Part shown: one piece after another, positions 41,901 through 46,809 of the stretch
Numbering within the stretch: the stretch's first letter is position 1
Layout of the letters: each line of letters opens with the position of its first letter
Made by a program: the position numbers and the translations under genes
Source: an uncultured Alphaproteobacteria bacterium
GTDB taxonomy: Bacteria; Pseudomonadota; Alphaproteobacteria; Caulobacterales; Hyphomonadaceae
Length of the DNA: 46,809 bases
Direction: 5' to 3'
Assembly (NCBI GenBank): GCA_903842595.1
Contig: CAIMMO010000142.1
Span: forward strand, 1-46,809
The notes under the pieces: generated by a model
The model's database searches: none
What the model was told of the DNA's origin: nothing
The model's input: the letters and a program-made list of their open reading frames with translations, nothing else

Positions 41901-42278
41901 GGCCCTGAGGCGAAATCACTGCTGGCTGACGCTTACTGGCGCGACCGCAAATGGCCCGAAGCCGCCCGCGCGCTCATCTCCATGTTGCCGCCGGCAGGGC
42001 AGGCGACCGAAAAGCAGGGCGACCTCATCTTCAAGACCGCCATCGCCGCCCGCATGGCCAAGGACAGCGCGATGACCGCGCAGCTGCGCGCCTACGCAAA
42101 AGCCATGACGGGAAATCCCAACAAGGCCAGCTTCGATCTGATCACCGCCCAGTCCGACGTCTCGGGCGCCGGCCTTTCCGAAGCCGTCCGCCGACTTGCC
42201 GACGCCCCAAGGGTAGATGCCTTCGCCACAGCGATGAAGACGCGCTTCGAAGCGCCGAAGGCCGCCCCCGCCGGCTGA
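38925..42278 (+). CDS. Large periplasmic TPR-repeat protein of the fliM operon
   Basis: A 1117-residue protein I cannot assign to a named family. It has a Sec-type signal peptide (about 1-30, ending AFA-DR). A beta-rich first part with AMIN-like character is at 30-265 (SVQMNFSESPGYARITAKWA, VSNQVLILSFDEKVTINLDK). A Pro/Ala-rich linker spans about 265-310, then a second beta-rich part to about 550. TPR-like helical repeats begin near 585 (NLARFHIGHGQAHEALGVLR, GAASYMAGRLKDAEDNLTHG) and continue to the end. It overlaps the MotE-like gene by ATGA, so it is coupled to the fliL-fliM-DUF6468-motE operon. A periplasmic scaffold of the motor or pole is my inference. Confidence 0.75.
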   Translation: MSGQRPPSGWALGLSVMGAAAIGFASPAFADRSVQMNFSESPGYARITAKWADGDTVAPRVSARVSNQVLILSFDEKVTINLDKLKDSLPSWAAVTYMDPDGMTARIGLKQTPRLAVSTSADLVAVDLIPESVSANPPKLLSPLVAKQAAQAEAMRIAAIPPPAPLEPLEVRGSHSDDSSRVAFYWDKRTTHRVVSDTPGELKLQFSKRAKPDLAYLRITPPPNLASFEGENTNRGYLVTIKSKDQLPLKAFLEGETLVVDISKPLPPAAVQDKPAPAPAKPAANPKEQGGAISLTPPPEQPAAVASPETPASAVIGGRDRVTALVPAWSDPAPRNGVVLVKAAPLANGLQLDFPFAAPAPAAVFSRGPVVWAVFAANADLKIDAASLPAGYRARTMRVRNATVLRLETPRGLSVSAEMDESSWSLKIAPSATRPQRFTKSERRNGDDGRARVETMLIGAAGIVWFEDPVIGDQLAVAVSYGPSTASPTPRDFVEASLPATAHGVAIAPKSDDVQVTLEGERVVISMFAGTQSAPEATPGDIGAGEASASPAFMDFAAWGAARGKQYAKQLEQLESNAARADPASPAGGEAALNLARFHIGHGQAHEALGVLRVAVSDRPELGQDPVFLGMRGAASYMAGRLKDAEDNLTHGVLRGDASAGLWRAMIAAQRQDWERAIEHFRAAEKQLLLYPSVRAADFSASWAEAATYVNDFDAARRHANLAISNGERETKERGQLVLANLKAVMEGPTAAWADLDKLAKTAVEPVAVRAELRRLELAVPANKMSANEAAAELEALRLRWRGDEVEMATVGILSDQYMRVGRFRDALLLAQSTAMRDASAPGARELRLKLADYFRRLFLNGEADRLDPIQAVALFYEFDDTLMPIGPDGDQMVRKLAQRLVAFDLLEPASALLQYQVDNRIRGVGKAAVAVDLATIYLWDKRPDEALAALNSTRQPSLPKPLALERRLLEAAAYRDLGRFDHVIELVEPLEGPEAKSLLADAYWRDRKWPEAARALISMLPPAGQATEKQGDLIFKTAIAARMAKDSAMTAQLRAYAKAMTGNPNKASFDLITAQSDVSGAGLSEAVRRLADAPRVDAFATAMKTRFEAPKAAPAG

Positions 42279-42323
42279 TCTCTCCTGAGCCGAGCGAGGC
42301 AAGCTACCCGAGCACGGTGCTTT

Positions 42324-42355
42324 CCTCCCGCGATCGCCACGCGATCGGGGGGAGG
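42324..42355. terminator. First of two tandem hairpins after the TPR-protein gene
   Basis: CCTCCC at 42324-42329 pairs with GGGAGG at 42350-42355, and inside them CGATCGC pairs with GCGATCG across a 3-base loop, with a small internal bulge. The result is a 13-bp GC-rich hairpin 46 bp after the TPR-protein stop. It lies between convergent genes and may stop transcription in both directions. No T run follows. Confidence 0.65.
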
Positions 42356-42358
42356 TCG

Positions 42359-42386
42359 CATGCGCGCCTCTCTCGTCGCGCGCATG
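42359..42386. terminator. Second tandem hairpin, perfect 9-bp stem
   Basis: CATGCGCGC (42359-42367) pairs perfectly with GCGCGCATG (42378-42386) over a 10-base loop, 3 bp after the first hairpin. A T run and G run occur further on (TTTTTTGGGGGGG, 42453-42465). The pair of hairpins probably separates the flagellar operon from the convergent flavoprotein gene. Confidence 0.6.
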
Positions 42387-42504
42387 ACGGAGGAGGTCTC
42401 ACCGCCACTCGCTGACGTTTCAACATTTCGTGCGTCACCGGAAACCCGCACGTTTTTTGGGGGGGCTGCAGTGCCTCCGGCCAAACGCCGCAGCGATCGC
42501 GCCC

Positions 42505-43695
42505 TCACGCCACCTGCCCGGCGGCCCAACCCGAACTCCACGCCCACTGGAAGTTGTAGCCGCCCAACCATCCGGTCACATCCACACACTCCCCCACAAG
42601 ATAAAGGCCCGGCGCCGCCTTCGCCTCCATCGTGCGCGACGACAACTCATCGGTATCGACCCCGCCCAGCGTCACCTCTGCTGTGCGCCACCCCTCCGTC
42701 CCATCCGGAACGATCCGCCAGGCATTCACCGCAGCCGCCACCTCGCGCAGCTTGGCGTCCGACAAATCCGCAAGCCGCATCGCGCCAAACGTCCGCGCCG
42801 CAATCTGGTCGGCCAGCCGCTTCGGCGCAAAGTGCGCCAGCGCCGTGTCGAGCTGCAGCTTCGGCCGCTCGCGCCGCTCACGCTTCAGCTCCTCGAACAC
42901 ATCCCGCCCGCCAGCGAGGTCCACGACAATCTCCTCGCCTTCGCGCCAGTAGGACGAGATCTGCAGGATCGACGGCCCCGACAAGCCGCGATGGGTGAAA
43001 AGAAGCCCTTCCGCAAAGCGCGTCTTCCCACAGCTCACCAGTGCCTCCACCGAAACGCCCGCCAGCTCCGCCACCCGCGAAAGCTTTGGTTCCGCGAGCG
43101 TGAACGGCACAAGGGCAGGGCGCGGCTCGACGATCCGCAGCCCGAACGCCTTCGCGACATCATAGGCATACCCGCTCGCCCCCATCTTCGGGATCGACTT
43201 GCCGCCCGTCGCGATCACCACGGACGACGCCCTCATCACGCCTTGCGATGTTGCGACGCTGAACCCGTCTCCCTCACGTGTGACGGCGCCGGGCTCGACA
43301 CCGAGCTTCAGCTCGCCGCCGGCCTGTGCGAGATCCTCGAGCAGCATCTCGATGATCTGCCTCGCCGACCCATCGCAGAACAGCTGGCCCAGCGTCTTTT
43401 CATGCCAGGCGATCCCGCGTGCAGTCACACGCGCGATGAAATCGTTCTGGGTGTAGCGCTTGAGCGCGGAGACGCAGAAATGCGGGTTCTGCGACAGGAA
43501 CTGCTTCGGCGTCACATGCAGGTTGGTGAAATTGCACCGGCCGCCGCCGGAGATGCGGATCTTCTCAGCGGGCTTGTCCGCATGGTCGATCACGATGGCG
43601 CGCCGCCCCCGCCGCCCGGCCTCGATGGCGCACATGAGGCCTGCCGCGCCCGCGCCAATGACCAGGACATCGCAGGTGGTTGTCTGATCGGCCAT
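42505..43695 (-). CDS. HI0933/YhiN-family NAD(P)/FAD-dependent oxidoreductase
   Basis: A 396-residue flavoprotein. The FAD-binding motif is VLVIGAGAAGLMCAIEAGRR near the start. ISGGGRCNFTNLHVTPKQFL and VVIATGGKSIPKMGASGYAY are HI0933-family blocks. A C-terminal GGVDTDELSSRTMEAK and GLYLVGECVDVTGWLGGYNF also match. Substrate is not established for the family. The frame extends upstream to 43878, but ATG at 43695 (MADQTTTCDVLVIGAG) is the natural start. Confidence 0.93.
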   Translation of the reverse strand: MADQTTTCDVLVIGAGAAGLMCAIEAGRRGRRAIVIDHADKPAEKIRISGGGRCNFTNLHVTPKQFLSQNPHFCVSALKRYTQNDFIARVTARGIAWHEKTLGQLFCDGSARQIIEMLLEDLAQAGGELKLGVEPGAVTREGDGFSVATSQGVMRASSVVIATGGKSIPKMGASGYAYDVAKAFGLRIVEPRPALVPFTLAEPKLSRVAELAGVSVEALVSCGKTRFAEGLLFTHRGLSGPSILQISSYWREGEEIVVDLAGGRDVFEELKRERRERPKLQLDTALAHFAPKRLADQIAARTFGAMRLADLSDAKLREVAAAVNAWRIVPDGTEGWRTAEVTLGGVDTDELSSRTMEAKAAPGLYLVGECVDVTGWLGGYNFQWAWSSGWAAGQVA

Positions 43696-43886
43696 CGTCT
43701 CGCGTCCGGTAAGCGCCACGGGTGAGCGCCGAAGATGATTGGGCGCCGTTCGCAAGCCAAGACAAGCCCGCAGACGCGACGGCAAGATGGCCGCCCTGGT
43801 GCACGAAATTTGGGCTTTCAGACTGCCGGAAACGCCGCTCTTGTGAGAATGCTTGGCGCGAATGCATGGATGCGGCAAAAGACAAC

Positions 43887-45194
43887 ATGAAAAAAACGCA
43901 GATCGTGATCGTCGGGGGTGGTGCGGGCGGCCTCGAACTGGCGCGCAGGCTGGGCGCCAAGTACGGCCGTAAGCGCCACGACATCATCCTCGTCGAGAAA
44001 AGCCGAACCCACATCTGGAAGCCGTTGCTGCATGAGGTTGCCGCCGGCGCGCTCGACGCCAATCTCGATGAAGTCGGCTATCGCAGCCACGGTTCCCGCT
44101 GGGGCTATCGATTCTTCTGGGGCGCACTTGAAGGCATCGACAGGGAAAACCGCCAGGTCATCATCGCGCCATTGCTTGACGAGGACGGCGCCGAGGTCAT
44201 CGGCCGGCAAACCATTCGGTATGACTACCTGGTCGTTGCGATCGGCTCGGTGACGAACACGTTCAACACGCCGGGCGCTGCAAAGAACTGCATCCTGCTC
44301 GACGAGCGCGAACAGGCCGACCGCTTCCGCCTGAAGCTGCTCAACCAGTGCCTGCGCGTGTCACGCGCCATGAGCGCCGATCCTGCAAGCGACGCGCAGG
44401 TCAGGATCGCCATCATCGGCGCCGGCGCCACCGGCGTCGAACTCGCCGCCGAACTCTATAACGCCGCCCTCGGCCTGAAACACTACGGCCTCGAAGTCTT
44501 CGACGAGACGCGTCTGGTGACAACCTTGCTGGAGGCCGGACCGCGCATCCTGCCAGCGTTGCCCGAAAAACTGTCCGCCGCCGCGCGCGACGAGCTCGAG
44601 CGCCTGGGCGTCAAGGTGCAGACGTCCACGCGGGTCTCCGAGGTCACGCGTGACGCGGTGATCACCAGCGCTGGCGAAGTCCAGGCGGATCTCAGGATCT
44701 GGGCGGCAGGCGTGCGCGGCGCTGACGTCCTCAAGGATATCGGCGGTCTCGAAACCACCGCCAGCAACCAGCTCGTCGTGCGCCGCACGATGCAGACGAC
44801 GCGAGACGACCGGATCTACGCGCTTGGCGACTGCTGCGCCTGTCCGCAGCCGGGCTCGGAACGCCCGGTGCCGCCACGTGCACAGGCTGCACACCAGATG
44901 GCCGGGACGGTTTTCAGGAACCTGAAGAATGCGATGGCCGGCAAGCCGCTCGTCGAATTCACCTACCACGATCACGGCTCGCTCGTGTCCCTGAGTCAGT
45001 ACTCAACCGTCGGAAGCCTGATGGGCGGCCTCATCGGGGGCAAGCTTGCAATCGAAGGCCGCCTCGCGCGCTTCGTCTACGTCTCGCTCTACCAGATGCA
45101 CCTGCTGGCGATACATGGCTGGCTTCGCGGGCTGGCCCTGATTGCGATCGGCCACGTCAATCACGTTATCCGCCCGCGTCTTAAGCTCCACTAG
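43887..45194 (+). CDS. ndh: Type II NADH dehydrogenase (NDH-2)
   Basis: A 435-residue single-subunit flavoprotein that oxidises NADH and reduces quinone at the membrane without pumping protons. The FAD-binding motif IVIVGGGAGGLELARRLGAK is at the start; the NADH-binding IAIIGAGATGVELAAELYNA is in the middle. IWAAGVRGADVLKDIGGLET and IYALGDCCACP mark the substrate-side elements. The C-terminal AIHGWLRGLALIAIGHVNHV is the amphipathic membrane-association segment. The frame opens at 43722; ATG at 43887 or 43866 is likely; neither has a strong ribosome-binding site. Divergent from the HI0933-type gene. Confidence 0.93.
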   Translation: MKKTQIVIVGGGAGGLELARRLGAKYGRKRHDIILVEKSRTHIWKPLLHEVAAGALDANLDEVGYRSHGSRWGYRFFWGALEGIDRENRQVIIAPLLDEDGAEVIGRQTIRYDYLVVAIGSVTNTFNTPGAAKNCILLDEREQADRFRLKLLNQCLRVSRAMSADPASDAQVRIAIIGAGATGVELAAELYNAALGLKHYGLEVFDETRLVTTLLEAGPRILPALPEKLSAAARDELERLGVKVQTSTRVSEVTRDAVITSAGEVQADLRIWAAGVRGADVLKDIGGLETTASNQLVVRRTMQTTRDDRIYALGDCCACPQPGSERPVPPRAQAAHQMAGTVFRNLKNAMAGKPLVEFTYHDHGSLVSLSQYSTVGSLMGGLIGGKLAIEGRLARFVYVSLYQMHLLAIHGWLRGLALIAIGHVNHVIRPRLKLH

Positions 45195-45253
45195 AGCCTG
45201 TCGCAGGGTGCGCATTGTGAACTGGTGTTGGGTCCCGGGCGCCGATGGGCCTT

Positions 45254-46651
45254 CTACGCATCCGATTTGTAGCAAGCCTCAGCGTCCTCTCGCGGCGCCT
45301 GTTCGCAGCCTGCCGCCAGCACGTCTGACACCATGTCGCGCAGCGGCGCGCGGGCCTGCATGCGGATGGCGAGCAAGGCCATTCCGCTGATCTTGCGCTG
45401 CACGAACAGTGTGTTGGCAGGCGGCACGTGCCACGCGCCACGATCCGCGATGATTGTTTCTGACTGGCGCAACAATGGTCCGACAAACGAGCGGTCGGAG
45501 AAGTCGAACGCTCCGGGCCTGCCAACACGCCCGAGTGTCAGGTCAACCATATCATCAATTGTGCGCCTGTGACGCTGCAAGGTCGCTGTTGAGATAAAGC
45601 CAACCTCGATCAACGCCGAGAGAACAGCATCCCGGTCATCTGCCAGTCCCGCACGCATCAAGCGTCGATACGCCTCGACGGTCTTGCTGGGAACCGCGCG
45701 CGCTGCTCCGAAGTCAAGAAGAACAATCCGGCCTGTGTCAGACTGCCAGCGATAGTTGGCAAAATTCGGGTCGGTCTGCATGTAGCCGAACGCGAACAGC
45801 TCGCGCAGGACAAGGCCAAGAAGCGCCGTCATCGTGCGATCGCGTACTGCCTGCGGCGCGACCTGCAGGGTCTCGATCGGCTCGCCCGGCGCGAACTCCA
45901 TCGCGAGGATCTGCTTGCGTGAGAGCGCATCAACCGGGGATGGCACAACAAAAAACGGGTCGCCCGCGAGCATGGTGCGGTATCGGCGCATCTGCTCGGC
46001 TTCGCGCACGTAGTCTGCCTCCTCGTGAAGCTGACGCTTCGCTTCGGAAAGAAGCGGCTCTATCGCCAGACGATCGGGCAACATGCCGGACAAACGCAGG
46101 AGGCTTGCGACGTTGTCCACATCTGCGTCGATGCTGCGGGCAACACCCGGGTATTGAACCTTTACCGCCAGAACCTGACCGTCTGGCAGAACAGCGCGGT
46201 GGACCTGCCCGATCGATGCAGCTGCAATCGGCCTTGCCTCGAAATGCGCAAACTGTCGGCGCCAGTCGGCTCCCCACTCACCCGCCAGGACCTGGTTCAG
46301 TTGAGCGGCGGGCATGAAATGCGCCGTGTCGCGAAGCTGGGCGAGAATCGCCGTGAGTTCGCCCGGCAGGATATCGCCGGCGTCCATCGAGATCATCTGG
46401 CCGAGCTTCATTGCCGCCCCCCGCAAACGGGAGAGCTGGTCGGTCACGCGCATCGCGTTGCCAGGTGTGAGCAGGAGATCGGAGAGCCTTGGACGTTCAC
46501 CCGAGGCCAGGCGGCGCACCCCCTCCGCAAGCATACCGCCTGCGACGCCCCCGGCCATCTGCCCGAAGGACGCAAGCCGGGAGAGACGGGCAGACGGCAC
46601 CTTGCGGTAGCGGGAGTCGGTCACCCTGGATGTCCTTGCAAAGACGCGCAT
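45254..46651 (-). CDS. ABC1/AarF/UbiB-family atypical kinase
   Basis: A 465-residue protein of the UbiB/COQ8 family, linked to ubiquinone biosynthesis. The N-terminal GAAMKLGQMISMDAGDILPG is the KxGQ motif. AAASIGQVHRA is the Ala-rich loop replacing the glycine-rich loop. VKVQYPGV carries the catalytic-loop Lys region, and DPNFANY and IVLLDFGAAR are the later catalytic motifs. The frame opens at GTG 46666, but ATG at 46651 has GAGG nine bases upstream, so I chose it. The IS5-type transposase ends only 18 bp upstream, so promoter and ribosome-binding site may be contributed by the insertion. Confidence 0.92.
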   Translation of the reverse strand: MRVFARTSRVTDSRYRKVPSARLSRLASFGQMAGGVAGGMLAEGVRRLASGERPRLSDLLLTPGNAMRVTDQLSRLRGAAMKLGQMISMDAGDILPGELTAILAQLRDTAHFMPAAQLNQVLAGEWGADWRRQFAHFEARPIAAASIGQVHRAVLPDGQVLAVKVQYPGVARSIDADVDNVASLLRLSGMLPDRLAIEPLLSEAKRQLHEEADYVREAEQMRRYRTMLAGDPFFVVPSPVDALSRKQILAMEFAPGEPIETLQVAPQAVRDRTMTALLGLVLRELFAFGYMQTDPNFANYRWQSDTGRIVLLDFGAARAVPSKTVEAYRRLMRAGLADDRDAVLSALIEVGFISTATLQRHRRTIDDMVDLTLGRVGRPGAFDFSDRSFVGPLLRQSETIIADRGAWHVPPANTLFVQRKISGMALLAIRMQARAPLRDMVSDVLAAGCEQAPREDAEACYKSDA

Positions 46652-46669
46652 GCACGATGGCCTCACGCA

Positions 46670-46809
46670 CTAGGCTGCAGACTCATAATGCCTGAGCCAG
46701 AGGCGGATGGAAGCGAGCTTTGCCATGGCCAGATAGTTGAGAGGGTGTCGGTCGAAGCGCGTGCAGATGTGCCTGAATTGCTTTAGCTTGTTGAAGAAGC
46801 GCTCGATCA
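46670..46809 (-). mobile_element. IS5-family transposase, C-terminal fragment cut by the window edge
   Basis: On the minus strand a frame enters from the right edge (first full codon ATC at 46807-46805) and ends at TAG, 46672-46670. It reads IERFFNKLKQFRHICTRFDR, then HPLNYLAMAKLASIRLWLRH and YESAA. ERFFNKLKQFR followed by a Tyr-x-x-x-Ala-x-x-x-Leu-Ala-S segment is the C-terminus of IS5-family (IS427 group) transposases. The remaining ~3/4 of the gene lies beyond the window. The end of the insertion should fall between the stop and about 46655, just upstream of the UbiB-type start codon. Confidence 0.85.

Noticed and set aside
1-46809. CRISPR arrays, tRNA or rRNA genes, prophage, toxin-antitoxin or defence island
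   Set aside because: I saw no spaced repeats, no cloverleaf-like segments and no typical proteins of these systems.

Overview
The window looks like chromosome of an alphaproteobacterium in the Caulobacterales, most likely Hyphomonadaceae (Hyphomonas/Maricaulis-like). I base this on the FlbT-FlaF flagellin regulators next to ~400-residue flagellins, the fliX/flgI divergent pair with a CtrA box, a FlgJ-type rod protein without a muramidase domain, the fliL-fliM-DUF6468-motE operon, an alphaproteobacterial DksA, and high G+C. The species is inference; no rRNA or tRNA gene was seen.

Layout. 1-900: the truncated start of an IS630-like transposase, a small membrane protein and its ArsR/SdpR-type repressor. 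1191-9205: the 2-oxoglutarate dehydrogenase complex, with sucA on the plus strand facing a minus-strand run sucB - two small membrane proteins - lpdA - alpha/beta hydrolase. 9438-11594: a methyltransferase and a lone MoxR ATPase. 11788-19143: flagellin locus with flbT-flaF, two long near-paralogous flagellins, a short divergent flagellin, and three inserted genes (OmpA lipoprotein, DUF4398 protein, GH29 fucosidase-like enzyme). 19150-21344: MarC protein and an unknown two-membrane-segment protein. 21559-24671: FlgN-like, rod-binding protein, flgI, divergent fliX, then dksA. 24675-30694: housekeeping genes (TRIC channel, small unknowns, recR, rmuC, acyltransferase, def). 30740-35740: hybrid histidine kinase plus flgH-flgA-flgG-flgF on the minus strand. 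35998-42278: fliL, fliM, DUF6468, motE-like and a 1117-residue TPR protein on the plus strand. 42505-46651: HI0933-type flavoprotein, type II NADH dehydrogenase and an ABC1/UbiB kinase. 46670-46809: the C-terminal end of an IS5-family transposase.

How it works together. Roughly half of the window builds or regulates a polar-type flagellum: rod (flgF, flgG), P and L rings (flgA, flgI, flgH), switch and stator-associated proteins (fliM, fliL, motE), assembly control (fliX), filament (three flagellins) and filament regulation (flbT, flaF). A full CtrA box in front of fliX and a sigma-54-type promoter in front of the second flagellin fit the Caulobacter-type class II to class III/IV cascade. The most interesting regulatory signal is in front of the first flagellin: two consecutive 6-bp hairpins with identical AAAAC loops, followed by mutually exclusive 4-bp pairings that can enclose the ribosome-binding site, directly downstream of the flbT-flaF genes. 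The first hairpin also has sigma-54 spacing, so DNA and RNA readings of it compete.

The two long flagellins have an inverted conservation pattern: about 96% nucleotide identity in the middle (normally the variable part) but clearly diverged 5' ends, which points to gene conversion.
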